Positions 16,643 to 26,987 of a stretch of 64,000 nucleotides of DNA are shown piece after piece. Location of the stretch: positions 310,001 through 374,000 of the forward strand of contig QQUY01000002.1 in assembly GCA_003385635.1 (NCBI GenBank), in the 5' to 3' direction. A program made the translations under genes and the position numbers. Under the pieces are notes generated by a model. That model did no database searches. It worked only from the letters and a program-made list of their open reading frames with translations, and was not told where the DNA came from. This stretch comes from Acidobacteriota bacterium. GTDB lineage: Bacteria > Acidobacteriota > Blastocatellia > Pyrinomonadales > Pyrinomonadaceae. Numbering within the stretch: the first letter of the stretch is position 1; every line of letters starts with the position of its first letter.

Positions 16643-18796
16643 TTATCGCGCTCGATCCACTATCTCGAAATCGATCCAGGCCGAGGAGGACTTCTTAGCG
16701 GCGACGTCGTTCACGGTTATCTGAAGGACGTAAACGCCGGGCAGAAGATCGGGTTTGAGCTGATAGGAACCGATTTCCTCGAACACGTTTGTACCTTTCT
16801 CCGGACTGAAACTAAATGAAGTTTCGGGAAGATCGTCGACCTGCTCGCCGTCCTTGAAAAGCCGCATATACGTGGTCAGGCTGGTCTTTCCAGTGGACCT
16901 GTCGATCCGCGGATTGTAGATGTCGTAGAGGTACGCGATCCTTGATCCGGCTGCGTACTCTCTTATTGCGGGTATCCCGCCGCCAAAAACTGGCGCGAAT
17001 CCTGCTTCCGGCGGCCTTTTTCGGGGTAAGACCGGTCCGCTGCCCGGATCGACGGATGTCGTGACGAACGAACTTACGAAGAACCTGTCGTCGGCTTTCT
17101 CCGGGATCTCGACAAAATCTCCCGCGCTTCCCAATTCCTTTGAAGCATCATCCTGCACAACCAGGCGCAGGCTGTAGAGCCCGGGTTTCTCGAATTCGAT
17201 ATCGGTCGAGTACTCGAGACCGTTCTGGCGGATCGCGCTGACGGCTCTTTCAGGTACTTTGAGGGGGTAAGCGCGGTTGAATTCCCGTGCCACTTTCGCC
17301 TTTTCGTCCAGCGCTACAACGACCACGTTCAGAACTGCCTTCTTCAATCCGCCCGGTTCGTCAGTGAACGTCAGGTCACGCCCGTCGATATGAAACAGCA
17401 GCCTCACAGTTCCGCCTTTCTTACCCAGTTCTTTTGTCAGAGTGGTCATCTTCAGATCCAGCCTGGCATCGGTGAACGGCGACGCGATCGCCGCATAGAC
17501 GGGATTCTTCGCATTCCTGTAGTCGAATCCGGCGGCCGCGTCCTGCCGGCCAACAAATCCTTTTCTGGACGCAATTTTCAGCTCGGGCCGTTTCAGACGA
17601 ACCTCGATCCGGTGATACTCCTTTCCATCAAACGACTCGTCATCCGGTTCGTATCCAAGAAGGTAATAGCCGGTTTCGGTCTCCAGGACATTTTCCACCG
17701 CCTTATCGATGAAGTTCTGGTTCCTGATCCATTTTCCGCCGGTACTGTACGAAAGATAGGCCATTCCCTCGTCAAGCGCCTTCTCTTCATCTCTTCTGGA
17801 CTGAACAAGTGGAATGGTCTCATCAACACCTGAAACGATTCCCGGAGAAACATCGTCCTGTGAGGACATGAATCCGGGAATCGAAACGCCTTTCGTGCTC
17901 ACAGTGTAGATCACTACCGAAGCGCGGCTTGCCTTGTCAGTGAGGTCGTCTAGAGCCGAGCGGGCCCTTGATCCGAACGGAGTCAGAATGCCTTCGGAAA
18001 CAAAAAAGACGATCTTCCGCTGAGGAAGTACCCGTAGGCGGTCGACCACGAATCCGAGCACACCGAGTGAACCGACGACCGCGTTCTGATTCTCTTCGCC
18101 CGAGAACATCAGCCGGTTCGCTTTGTCTTCCTCGCTTTCGAACGACTCCGCGCCACCCATGATCTTCAGAGTCGATTTGTCACGAGCCGCTTCAAACGCC
18201 GAACTACACCTGGAGGGCACCCATTTGACCCGGTTTACCTCGTTCAGGAGCGCTTCTTTGTTCGACGTGTACATCTGTAAGAGGCTACTTCCGCCGCGTG
18301 TCCGGTAAATTGCGACCTTGTCATCCGGCCTCATCTGCTCGTTGATGAACTTCCTGATTCCATCCCGCGCCAACACGGCGCCCTCGAGGGTGGCGAGGCA
18401 GTTGCCGTCATCGATCACAAAGGTGATCACGCGGCCCAAAGACTCGTCGGTCAGCTTTACAGGCGGCGGACTCAGCTTCTTTCCCAACGCGCTTTGTTTC
18501 TGGACAGTTATCTTCTTCTCGGCACCGTCGACATACGAAAAACTCGTGATCTCCTGACGCTCGCCGTCCTGAAAGATCTCGAAGTCCTCGGCCTTCAGGT
18601 CTTTGACCTGCCGGTTTTCTTCGTCGACAACAAGGGCATCGACGAGAACAAGATTCGAGCTAATGCGGATCACATCTTCGGGGGGAGGAAGAGGCGGAGG
18701 CACGGTCGGAGTCGGTACCGGATTTCGCTGGGCAGAAATTACAGCGGCTAAAGCAAACAACAGACCGATGACGAAAACAGCACGCGGAATCCTCAT
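16643..18796 (-). CDS. Large VWFA-related exported protein (acidobacterial type)
   Basis: The product has 717 residues from the ATG at 18796, chosen for AAGGAG eight bases upstream; an upstream ATG at 18826 is less likely. A signal peptide (MRIPRAVFVIGLLFALAAVISAQ) and a proline-rich linker precede the domain start VLVDALVVDEENRQVKDL. The VWA fold follows with FVIDDGNC in place of a strict DxSxS motif. Beta-rich domains of unknown type fill the C-terminal half. This is the 'VWFA-related Acidobacterial domain' architecture, common in that phylum. Role unknown; probably periplasmic or surface binding. Confidence 0.88.
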   Translation of the reverse strand: MRIPRAVFVIGLLFALAAVISAQRNPVPTPTVPPPLPPPEDVIRISSNLVLVDALVVDEENRQVKDLKAEDFEIFQDGERQEITSFSYVDGAEKKITVQKQSALGKKLSPPPVKLTDESLGRVITFVIDDGNCLATLEGAVLARDGIRKFINEQMRPDDKVAIYRTRGGSSLLQMYTSNKEALLNEVNRVKWVPSRCSSAFEAARDKSTLKIMGGAESFESEEDKANRLMFSGEENQNAVVGSLGVLGFVVDRLRVLPQRKIVFFVSEGILTPFGSRARSALDDLTDKASRASVVIYTVSTKGVSIPGFMSSQDDVSPGIVSGVDETIPLVQSRRDEEKALDEGMAYLSYSTGGKWIRNQNFIDKAVENVLETETGYYLLGYEPDDESFDGKEYHRIEVRLKRPELKIASRKGFVGRQDAAAGFDYRNAKNPVYAAIASPFTDARLDLKMTTLTKELGKKGGTVRLLFHIDGRDLTFTDEPGGLKKAVLNVVVVALDEKAKVAREFNRAYPLKVPERAVSAIRQNGLEYSTDIEFEKPGLYSLRLVVQDDASKELGSAGDFVEIPEKADDRFFVSSFVTTSVDPGSGPVLPRKRPPEAGFAPVFGGGIPAIREYAAGSRIAYLYDIYNPRIDRSTGKTSLTTYMRLFKDGEQVDDLPETSFSFSPEKGTNVFEEIGSYQLKPDLLPGVYVLQITVNDVAAKKSSSAWIDFEIVDRAR

Positions 18797-18899
18797 AGAA
18801 ACACTCCTTAAAAAACCGAATCCCAAATCTTATCAAATATTCAGGAATTCGTATTGCAGAAGCAGGGGTAGTTCCTCGGCCGGATGAATCGCACGTTCC

Positions 18900-19195
18900 T
18901 GTTCATATTGGCTGAGGTTCTTCGGCTCCGTTAGGAGCCGTATGTCTGTAGAATGTCGGGCCGCAGATTGAGCCACGCACCGGCAGGAGCACAACATCTC
19001 TAAGGGCCATTCAGCTCCGGCCCTGGCCTCGATATCTCCGATACACGAAAACATAAGTTGCCCCCGTTTCAACGGGGGGATCAAGAGTGATCACTAGGAC
19101 CGTCAGCCGGCTTAGGCCGACACCTTTACGGGGCTGAAGCCCCATTTCCAGTTGTTCTGCTCGAGCACCCCCCGCTAAAGCGGGGGCAACTCAGC
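18900..19195. repeat. Palindromic repeat cluster
   Basis: The 417-bp gap holds GGCTCCGTTAGGAGCC with the flank TATGTCTGTAG (about 18920-18953), a GTTGCCCCCGTTTCAACGGGGGG hairpin unit (about 19054-19081), GGGGCTGAAGCCCC (about 19130-19143) and CCCCCCGCTAAAGCGGGGGC (about 19169-19188). They belong to the same classes as at 1005-1500. No gene is seen. Confidence 0.65.
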
Positions 19196-19213
19196 TCATC
19201 TATTTAAGGGCAA

Positions 19214-19651
19214 TTACCGAAGTGTGAGTGAAAGGGAGAGGAGAGCTGAGATAGAAATGACTATAGAGGTCAACACCGTTGCGACAAGCGAATAGATCGC
19301 CGCTTTGCCCCAGCTTCCGAGGCCGGTCAGCCGGAAAAGAATCGTCCTGCTTGCCAGTACGCCAAGAGGAAAAATGAAGAACGCGAGCACGCCCGCCGTC
19401 AGAAACTTCTCGCCGGAGTCGTAACCCTTGTCCAAAGCCACAAACAGCCCGATCCCGTTAAGAGCCACGACGAATACTACCGAGACGATTGCGAAAATGA
19501 CGCCCGCGACTAACGAGAGCAATGCAAAAACGATCCTCGACCTGTTTGTCCCAAGTTTCAGGAAGGAGAGCGCACCGACTTCCGCGGCAAGAACGATCAC
19601 CGACGCCGCGATGACCGCGAAAACAAAAGCGATTACGACGGTCCAGCTCAT
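19214..19651 (-). CDS. Small four-helix membrane protein, unknown
   Basis: The 145 residues form about four hydrophobic helices (near 5-24, 38-72, 84-104 and 115-142) and no soluble domain. The start ATG overlaps the stop codon of the sigma-54 activator gene upstream (ATGA), so translation is probably coupled and the two proteins may work in one response. The function is not recognised. Confidence 0.75.
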   Translation of the reverse strand: MSWTVVIAFVFAVIAASVIVLAAEVGALSFLKLGTNRSRIVFALLSLVAGVIFAIVSVVFVVALNGIGLFVALDKGYDSGEKFLTAGVLAFFIFPLGVLASRTILFRLTGLGSWGKAAIYSLVATVLTSIVISISALLSLSLTLR

Positions 19652-21774
19652 TTCTTACTCTCTTTTTCGTCGTATTGGCTGAGCTTTCTATAGAGCGTCT
19701 TTCTGCCGATGTTAAGCAGCCGGGCCGCATTCGACTTGTCGCCGTCGGTGTAATCCAGCGTCGCCCTTATTATCTGCTCTTCGACCTCTGCCATTGCAGA
19801 TGGCAGTTCGATCTCGAGCCCGATCGAACGCCCTTCACTCGCAGCCTTCGCCCTCTCTTCACGCGCTTTCGCCTGGATCTCAACCGCTTTTCGGCTTATC
19901 GCTTCCGGCAGATCTTCAACCTCGATCTGCCTGCCGGACGCGACGATCACCGCGCGCTCGATCGCATTCTCGAGCTCGCGGACGTTGCCCCACCACTCAT
20001 AGTTGACCAGCGCAGTAAGCGCCTCCTTTGAAATGCCGGAGACAAATCTTCCCGACTTTTCCTTGTACATTTCCAAAAAGTGAAACACGAGAAGATGAAT
20101 GTCCTCGCGCCGCTCGCGCAAAGGCGGAACTGTAATCGGAAAGACCGAAAGTCTGTAATAGAGGTCCTTTCTGAACTTCTCCTCTTCGACTGCCTTTTCT
20201 AGCTCGGTGTTTGTGGCTGCGAGAACACGGACATCGACCTTTATAGTTTCCGATCCTCCGATCCGCATGAACTCGCCTTCCTGGAGCACGCGGAGAAGTT
20301 TAACCTGTGCCGGCAGGCTCATCTCGCCGATCTCATCGAGGAAAAGCGTTCCGCCATCCGCTTCTTCAAATCTTCCCTTTCGTGCGGTCCTGGCGTCGGT
20401 AAAAGCGCCCTTCTCATGGCCGAACAGCTCGGATTCAAGAAGAGTTTCGGGGATCGCGCCGCAGTTTATCTTGACGTACGGCTTGTCCTCCCGGCCGGAA
20501 TTGAAATGTATCAGGTTGGCGACGAGTTCCTTGCCCGTCCCGGATTCGCCTTCGATCAGAACCGTGGTGTTCGTATCGGCCACGTTCAACGCAAGTTCGA
20601 TTGCGCGCGAAATGTTAGGTGCCTGACCGATGATCCGGCTCTGATGGCGTTCGTAAAGCTCGGATTTTAGCCGCATCACTTCCGCTGAAAGCTGATCCCT
20701 TTCAAGAGCGGTTCCGATCTGGTCCGAAATTCCCTCAACAAGTGCGACCTCGTGATCCGCAAAGCCGTTCTCCGGCTCCTCGCTCCATACGAATCCGAGA
20801 AGGCCAAATGCCTGTCCGCCTACCCTTACGGGAGAAACAAGTGCAGCTTTGCCGCCGAGCTGCGAATTGAATATGAGCCTTACCGGGATTGACATATCTG
20901 AATCGAAGAGCTTCAGCGTCTTGCCTTCTTCCATGATCTCCCCGAGAACCGGAAACGGCTCGATGTCGAGAGACTGGTTGTACTCTTCGATCATTTGCAG
21001 GACCTTGTTCGGTTCTTTTCCTTCGGCGGCTTTGAATGACGCGAGTGAGATCTTCTTTTCCGTCTGGTCAAGTACTCCGAGTGCGCCGTAGTCCGCCCCG
21101 ACAAGCGATACAGCTCTTTCAAGCACTTTCGATGTGACGATCTTGAAATCGGAATGCGAGTTCAGCGTGTTCGCGATCTCCAGAAGCGCGTTGGTCCTGC
21201 GCGTCTCCTGTTCCTGCGTCACGTAAAGCGTTGTGTACTGATAACCGACCGCGAGTTGGCCCGCGATGGACTGGAGAAAAGAGATCTCTTCGTCTAGCCA
21301 CTCTCGGGGAGCTGCCGTATCGTGAAGGCCAAGAAGACCGACCACCTTTCCGCCGACGCTGATCGGAATGACGAGGAGCGACTGGGTCTCGAGAGCCTTT
21401 GCGAGAAAACGTACCTTCGCGTCTTTTGCTTTCGAAGTGTCGTTGACGACGATCGGTTTCGTAAGGTCAAAGTATTCGGAAAGCTTGTCCGCGTCGATTG
21501 GTATCCGGGTTCCCTCGCTGGCGGGTACCTGCTTTGAAGCGCGCCACTCGTGCGAGATCATCAGCTCGTTGTCATCAGTTAGCTGGATCAGGTCACACCG
21601 GTCGGCCTGCATCATCCGTCCGATCTCGGAAACGACCACACGCAGGAAACGTTCGAGCTCGATGCTGGCGGGCAGGTCGTTCGCGAGACGGTCTATTATC
21701 GCCTCCCGCGCCTCGTGCATCTTGATCTTGCGTTCGAGCGAGAGAGACTGCGGACTTTCGATCTCGATCTTCAT
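19648..21774 (-). CDS. GAF-GAF sigma-54-dependent transcription activator
   Basis: The 708-residue regulator has two GAF sensor domains (about 25-180 and 195-360), an AAA+ ATPase that remodels sigma-54 RNA polymerase (Walker A GESGTGKE at 408-415, GAFTDA at 456-461, Walker [12 protein letters not shown]), and a C-terminal Fis-type helix-turn-helix (about 660-700). The sigma-54 contact loop reads GAFTDA instead of the canonical GAFTGA, a variant seen in some family members. The GAF domains likely sense a small molecule or redox state. The coupled downstream gene encodes a membrane protein. Its target promoters are not evident. Confidence 0.92.
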   Translation of the reverse strand: MKIEIESPQSLSLERKIKMHEAREAIIDRLANDLPASIELERFLRVVVSEIGRMMQADRCDLIQLTDDNELMISHEWRASKQVPASEGTRIPIDADKLSEYFDLTKPIVVNDTSKAKDAKVRFLAKALETQSLLVIPISVGGKVVGLLGLHDTAAPREWLDEEISFLQSIAGQLAVGYQYTTLYVTQEQETRRTNALLEIANTLNSHSDFKIVTSKVLERAVSLVGADYGALGVLDQTEKKISLASFKAAEGKEPNKVLQMIEEYNQSLDIEPFPVLGEIMEEGKTLKLFDSDMSIPVRLIFNSQLGGKAALVSPVRVGGQAFGLLGFVWSEEPENGFADHEVALVEGISDQIGTALERDQLSAEVMRLKSELYERHQSRIIGQAPNISRAIELALNVADTNTTVLIEGESGTGKELVANLIHFNSGREDKPYVKINCGAIPETLLESELFGHEKGAFTDARTARKGRFEEADGGTLFLDEIGEMSLPAQVKLLRVLQEGEFMRIGGSETIKVDVRVLAATNTELEKAVEEEKFRKDLYYRLSVFPITVPPLRERREDIHLLVFHFLEMYKEKSGRFVSGISKEALTALVNYEWWGNVRELENAIERAVIVASGRQIEVEDLPEAISRKAVEIQAKAREERAKAASEGRSIGLEIELPSAMAEVEEQIIRATLDYTDGDKSNAARLLNIGRKTLYRKLSQYDEKESKK

Positions 21775-21988
21775 CTACTTCTTTCTTTTACAGGGGTTTA
21801 CAGCGGAAACCGGGTCGAGTTCTAGTTTTCGTCGATTTCCTCTGATATGTCAAGTTGACACAGCAGTGCCCGGGCCTGTGGCATTTCGGGACAGTGAGCG
21901 GTGAGCCGTTTAGCGGCGGGCTTGCCCGCTCGGATGTGAGCGGTGAGCGGAAGATACGGTGATGCCAGTCGAGTGTTCAGATTGCCGT

Positions 21989-22088
21989 CCGTTTAGCCCA
22001 CGCATTCATGCGTGGGATACGGCGTCGCAACTGTCCCCACCCGTAAACGGACGGGCTAAACGGTCAATGATCGATGATCAATGATCAT
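21989..22088. repeat. Inverted repeat and short heptamer repeat
   Basis: CCGTTTAGCCC at 21989-21999 is repeated inverted at 22053-22063, enclosing the hairpin CCCACGCATTCATGCGTGGG. It is followed by 7-base units of the TGATCAA type (about 22062-22088) that run into the stop codon of the TPR lipoprotein gene. Confidence 0.65.
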
Positions 22089-22891
22089 TGCAAAGGTGTT
22101 GGCGGAGGAGGAGGAGGTGTTTTTGCCGGGGTCGGTGTTCTTCGCGGCCGTGAAAGGTTTGCACCAGGAGTGGATGATCCAGAGTTGCCGCTGGTGTTGG
22201 AGTTAGAATCCGATGCCTTCCTGGGGTCAGGTGATTCCGGCGGCTTGAAATCGACGCGCTTCTTGCCCGCTTCGGCCTTCTCAAGCAGATCTTCCGCAAG
22301 GAAGTTCTCCGCGTCCAGTTCGAGAGCCTTCTCTAGCTGTTTTATGGCCTCGCCGTACCGGGCCAATTTGTTCAGCGCTGCACCGTACTCGGTCCGGTAA
22401 AGCCCGTTCTCTTCGTCAAGATCGACAGCTTTTTTCAGTGCGTCTGCGGCCTCTTTGTCTTCGAAAAGCTTGCCGTGCGCGCGGCCCAGGTTAAACCAAG
22501 CCTCGGCGTCTTCGTCATTTTCCTTGAGTTGTTTCTTGTAAACGGTAACTGCGTTTTTGAATGACTTGTCGGAGTTCCCCTCAACCCCAGGAGGAAGGTC
22601 TTCGTCGAGCGAATAGGCCACACCCAGCTTAAAATGTGCCTCCCCAAGCTCTTCGTTCAATTCGACGGCTTGTTTGTAGGCATTGATCGCCTTCTTGTAG
22701 AGGCTGGCGTCAAGATATTCGTCACCGCTCCGGATAGCTTCTTCAGCTGACTCGAACCTGGGGACTTCGTTCGGATCATCGACAGGTACCGCATTGGCAT
22801 TGGCATTGGAATTCGCCGAGTCCCCTCCAAGAAGTCCACACCCGGAAAAGATCAATGCTGCGAGAGCAAGTATTGCGATGGTCTTAAACAT
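22085..22891 (-). CDS. TPR-repeat lipoprotein
   Basis: The 268-residue lipoprotein has a short signal and lipobox (ALIFSGC, Cys18), then an Asn/Ala linker and three to four tetratricopeptide repeats between about 50 and 205 (for example LYKKAINAYKQAVELNEELGEAHFKLGVAY and YGEAIKQLEKALELDAENFLA). The tail is proline- and serine-rich, ending PPPPPPTPLQ. TPR lipoproteins usually scaffold envelope complexes. The stop codon lies inside a heptamer repeat. It follows the HIT gene by 17 bases on the same strand. Confidence 0.82.
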   Translation of the reverse strand: MFKTIAILALAALIFSGCGLLGGDSANSNANANAVPVDDPNEVPRFESAEEAIRSGDEYLDASLYKKAINAYKQAVELNEELGEAHFKLGVAYSLDEDLPPGVEGNSDKSFKNAVTVYKKQLKENDEDAEAWFNLGRAHGKLFEDKEAADALKKAVDLDEENGLYRTEYGAALNKLARYGEAIKQLEKALELDAENFLAEDLLEKAEAGKKRVDFKPPESPDPRKASDSNSNTSGNSGSSTPGANLSRPRRTPTPAKTPPPPPPTPLQ

Positions 22892-22908
22892 AAAACTTCG
22901 GAGAACTC

Positions 22909-23256
22909 CTAGCCCGGGGGGAACACGAACTGGCGGCCGCCGAGAAGGTGAACGTGAAGGTGAAACACAGTCTGTCCCCCAGCACTGTTGGTATTTATGA
23001 CCGTCCTGTAACCTCGTCCCGCAAACCCTCTTTCGCGGGCAATCTTTGCCCCGGTAAGAAGCAGATGGCCCAGTAGTTCAGAATGGTTCGATTCCGCTTC
23101 GTCCATCGAGGAGATATGCTCCTTCGGGATGATCAGGATATGCGTCGGTGCCTGCGGATTCAGGTCTTCGAAAGCGACACATCTTTCGTCTTCGAAGACC
23201 ATCGTCGAATCCATCTCGCCGGCGGCGATCTTGCAGAAAATGCAGTCTGAAGTCAT
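22909..23256 (-). CDS. HIT-family nucleotide hydrolase (Hint-like)
   Basis: The 115 residues fit a short HIT protein with the catalytic triad HLHVHLLGG (His99, His101, His103) and the N-terminal CIFCKI zinc-type motif of the Hint branch. Such enzymes hydrolyse AMP-linked substrates such as adenosine phosphoramidates, in the cytosol. It is the first gene of a two-gene unit with the TPR lipoprotein. The length is normal and the assignment firm. Confidence 0.93.
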   Translation of the reverse strand: MTSDCIFCKIAAGEMDSTMVFEDERCVAFEDLNPQAPTHILIIPKEHISSMDEAESNHSELLGHLLLTGAKIARERGFAGRGYRTVINTNSAGGQTVFHLHVHLLGGRQFVFPPG

Positions 23257-23299
23257 ATGAATGTTGTATTAAACCATAAACCCGCAGGCACATTGAAAT

Positions 23300-23850
<551 letters not shown>

Positions 23851-23938
23851 TTGACCATCTGAACTGCTTCGATTACCATCGTCAAACCGTTCTTGAAATC
23901 CAATACTTTCCGCCCGCGTTTTGAGCCCGCTCGCCGTT

Positions 23939-24214
23939 ATGCCGAAACCCTCAGTCTCCGGTATGGAGTCTCTCGACAATCTGACCGACAAGACAAAACG
24001 ATTCCTTTTTGAGGTTGAGAGCGAAGAAGAGGCACTTTCTAAGAAGCGACAGGAGCTTTCGGATGAAAAGGCACGACGGGATGCGCTCCTGCAAAGAAAC
24101 AGCCAGCTGCAAGCCGTGATCAAGGACCTAGAGTCCCGAAGGGATGTCTTTGATCAAAAGGTGACGACACTTATCGACGCGCTTGGCGAGATTCCCCTCC
24201 GCGAGATCAGTTAA
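23939..24214 (+). CDS. Small coiled-coil protein
   Basis: About 92 residues with a heptad-rich, highly charged centre (SEEEALSKKRQELSDEKARRDALLQRNSQLQAVIKDL broken into helical turns) predicted as one long coiled coil. No signal peptide is present. The start is uncertain: ATG at 23939 or at 23960 (MESLDNL), neither with a clear ribosome-binding site. The family is not recognised; the size and coil resemble ZapB-like or prefoldin-like helpers only in general form. It precedes the photolyase-like gene by 50 bases on the same strand. Confidence 0.5.
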   Translation: MPKPSVSGMESLDNLTDKTKRFLFEVESEEEALSKKRQELSDEKARRDALLQRNSQLQAVIKDLESRRDVFDQKVTTLIDALGEIPLREIS

Positions 24215-24264
24215 CCTGAAACTCATTCAGCTTCGACATCGAATACGTAATTCAATCACGTGTG

Positions 24265-25758
24265 ATGTCCGAAATGTGTAAAGCCGCGATCATCTATCCC
24301 CACCAGCTTTTCAGATCGAATCCTGCCCTAGAGGTTGTCGAGCTTGTATTCCTTGTTGAGGACTCTCTGTTCTTCAAGCAGTTCAAGTTTCATAAGAAAA
24401 AGTTGATCCTTCACAGGGCAGCGATGAAAGCATACGAGTCGACTATCAACGATCAGGTATCAAAGATCAGGTATGTTGAAGCGGAAGAGATCGAAGAAAC
24501 CGGCGACCTCGGCGGGATTCTAAAAGGAGAAGGGGTCTCGAACGTTCGGTATGTGGACCCCGTCGACGACTGGCTTGAGACGCGGCTTCTCGAAGGCCTG
24601 AATGAAGAGGATATTGAATACGAGAAGTTAGATTCCCCAATGTTCTTCAATTCAAGTGAGCGTATTGAAGCCTACTTTGAGGGCCGTGATTCGTACTTTC
24701 TGACCAGTTTCTATAAGCAAGAACGCGAGCGTCTAGACATCCTAATGGACAATTCCGGCGAGCCGATCGGTGGAAAGCTGACGTTCGACACTGACAACCG
24801 CAAGAAGCTGCCGAAGAACATCGATCTGCCTCCGATCAAACCGGCACCAGAGAACGAATGGGTCGATGAAGCCGTGAGCTACGTGAAAGAGAAGTTTGGC
24901 GACAATTACGGAAGCGCCGAAGACTTCTTCTATCCCGTGACGTTTGAGGACGCAGAGAACTGGCTTGATCAGTTCATCGACGAGAGGCTTGAGAGATTCG
25001 GACCGTACCAGGATGCGATAGCCAAAGAGGAGCGATTCCTGTTTCACAGCGTCCTGACCCCGATGCTAAATTGCGGTCTGCTGACACCTGTACAGGTTGT
25101 CGACCGGGTCCTCGATCACGCCGAAAGTGAAGATCTGCCTCTAAACTCCCTTGAAGGATTTGTCCGCCAGGTCATCGGCTGGCGTGAGTTCATGAGGGGT
25201 GTTTACGTCGAAGCCGGCCGCAAGCAGAGGACATCAAATTTCTTTGGTCACGGACACGATCTTCCGGAGAGCCTGTGGAGCGGGAATACGGGCATCGACC
25301 CGGTTGATGATTCGATCAGGAGTTTGCTTGAGACCGGCTATAGTCACCACATCGAACGGCTGATGATCCTTGGAAACTTCATGGTCCTGACCGAGATAAA
25401 CCCAGACGAGGTTTACCGCTGGTTTATGACGATGTACATCGATGCCTACGACTGGGTGATGGTGCCAAATGTGTATGGAATGAGCCAATATGCGGACGGC
25501 GGGATGATCACGACAAAGCCTTATATCTCGGGTTCAAACTACATTCGCAAGATGTCGGACTACGGGGAGGGCGATTGGTCGAAGATTTGGGACGGGCTGT
25601 ACTGGCGTTTTATCGACAAACACAAGGAGTTCTTCAAATCGAATCCAAGGCTTCAGATGATGCCCCGGATGCTGGAGAAAATGGACGAATCCCGAAGAAA
25701 CGACTTGTTCAATTCTGCTGAAGACTTTTTGGAATCATTCCACGGCTTGCCCGATTGA
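24265..25758 (+). CDS. Photolyase-related protein (PhrB/FeS-BCP family) lacking the Fe-S cysteines
   Basis: The 497 residues match the deoxyribodipyrimidine photolyase-related family, which uses FAD and blue light to repair (6-4) photoproducts. The N-terminal antenna domain starts IIYPHQLF, and conserved blocks VIGWREFMRGVY, HHIERLMILGNFM and NVYGMSQYADGG are present. In the PhrB branch an MSDYC..C segment and two other cysteines hold a 4Fe-4S cluster. Here that segment reads MSDYGEGDWSKIWDGLYW (about 430-447), and the whole chain has only two cysteines (residue 5 and an NCG near 273). It therefore cannot bind the usual cluster. The start may also be the GTG at 24262. Confidence 0.9.
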   Translation: MSEMCKAAIIYPHQLFRSNPALEVVELVFLVEDSLFFKQFKFHKKKLILHRAAMKAYESTINDQVSKIRYVEAEEIEETGDLGGILKGEGVSNVRYVDPVDDWLETRLLEGLNEEDIEYEKLDSPMFFNSSERIEAYFEGRDSYFLTSFYKQERERLDILMDNSGEPIGGKLTFDTDNRKKLPKNIDLPPIKPAPENEWVDEAVSYVKEKFGDNYGSAEDFFYPVTFEDAENWLDQFIDERLERFGPYQDAIAKEERFLFHSVLTPMLNCGLLTPVQVVDRVLDHAESEDLPLNSLEGFVRQVIGWREFMRGVYVEAGRKQRTSNFFGHGHDLPESLWSGNTGIDPVDDSIRSLLETGYSHHIERLMILGNFMVLTEINPDEVYRWFMTMYIDAYDWVMVPNVYGMSQYADGGMITTKPYISGSNYIRKMSDYGEGDWSKIWDGLYWRFIDKHKEFFKSNPRLQMMPRMLEKMDESRRNDLFNSAEDFLESFHGLPD

Positions 25759-25820
25759 CCCGTCCGGTAATCGAAAAGCTTTCGTTCCGCAGAGATTTGG
25801 CGAAGCGAAGTTGCCAAGCC

Positions 25821-26492
25821 TCAATAATGAAGGCTCGGATACCATCCTTCGCCGCGGCCTTCCGGAGTCAGATCAAAGAAGTTCCAGAGAGGCCAGATAA
25901 GATCGACGTGACGCGGATCTGCGTCTCCCATTAACTCCGCCGCTACCATTTCAGATCCCCAGAAGTGCCGCACTTGGGCTCCTTCTTTAACAAAGACATT
26001 TGCCATCGGCCACTGTCCGCCGTTCTCGTCCTCACCTTTGTAATCCCGGTTGTAGCTGTTTCCGGCTGAAGAATATAGGGGCAAGGCTCCCCAGTTTCTC
26101 GTACGAGCGAACTCCATGATCCTTGTGATAGGCGAACGAGCGACGATCGCGAGATTCATTCTCTGCCTGATGTGGTCAATGTGGCCGCTTATCGAATCGA
26201 GAAATGCCGTACAGAGAGGGCAAGAGCTTGGCATCTCGGGACCGAACATATAGTTGTATACAAGCAGGCTTTGCTTTCCGTCCTCAAACATCTCGGAAAG
26301 CCTGACTCTTTCTGTATCGCCGGCATCGTCCAAACGCTCGAACACGTAGTCCTCATTAACAAGCCCGCCCGTCGGGAGGTCCCGCCTCAATTTCGCCACT
26401 TTTTCAATCTCTGCTCTAAGGCGTGTCTCAGCCTTGAGCAGTTCGTTTCTGGCTTTTCTGTATTCTTCTGATTCGTTTGGAAATTCAAGCAT
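25821..26492 (-). CDS. DUF899 thioredoxin-like protein
   Basis: The 223 residues start at the ATG 26492, directly behind a strong AGGAGGT site. The sequence follows the DUF899 pattern: a helical N-terminus with LRRDLPTGG, then YNYMFGPEMPSSCPLCTAFLDS with a CPLC pair in thioredoxin-like context, and NRDYKGEDENGGQ...NVFVKEGAQVRHFW near the end. DUF899 proteins are predicted cytosolic thioredoxin-fold enzymes of unknown substrate. It is transcribed toward the photolyase-like gene. Confidence 0.87.
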   Translation of the reverse strand: MLEFPNESEEYRKARNELLKAETRLRAEIEKVAKLRRDLPTGGLVNEDYVFERLDDAGDTERVRLSEMFEDGKQSLLVYNYMFGPEMPSSCPLCTAFLDSISGHIDHIRQRMNLAIVARSPITRIMEFARTRNWGALPLYSSAGNSYNRDYKGEDENGGQWPMANVFVKEGAQVRHFWGSEMVAAELMGDADPRHVDLIWPLWNFFDLTPEGRGEGWYPSLHY

Positions 26493-26509
26493 GGGACCTC
26501 CTGTTTTAG

Positions 26510-26985
26510 GTGTCGGGGCGATTCGCGACTTCAAAGCGCTGTGCTATTTCAGATCTCAAATTTCAGATTTCAGAGCGGAAAATCGAGATTTCTAAGAAGA
26601 AATTCCAGATTCCAAATTCCAGATGGCGCTTCATCATCTGGCGGAAACGCGACCGTAAGGGAGCGTGCCTGAGGCGCAAGCCGAACCGTCCTGCAGCGCT
26701 TCGCGATTTAAGATTTCAAAGTTCAGATCACAGAGAAGAAATTCCAGATTCCAAATTCCAGATGGCGCTTGATCATCTGGCGGAAACGCGACCGTAAGGG
26801 AGCGTGCCTGAGGCGCAAGCCGAACCGTCCTGCAGCGCTTCGCGATTTCAGGGCGCTTTGCGATTTCAAAGCGCTTCGCGATTTCAGATTTCAGATTTCA
26901 GATTTCAGAATGGAGATTCGAGATTCCAGATCAAAGTCCGACGCGCCAGACTCGCCAGACCCAATAGACTCGCCAGACTCAATAG
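26510..26985. repeat. Direct repeats with the GCGGAAACGCGACCG element
   Basis: A ~105-base stretch at about 26602-26708 is repeated at about 26745-26851 (both contain ATTCCAAATTCCAGATGGCG and the element GGCGGAAACGCGACCGTAAG...CCTGAGGCGCAAGCCGAA). CAGATTTCAGATTTC microrepeats and GACTCGCCAGACTCAATA-type units fill the rest. The GCGGAAACGCGACCG element also occurs near 23472, 49630, 49788, 54692, 58408, 58655, 58797 and 58858. Confidence 0.75.
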
Positions 26986-26987
26986 AC

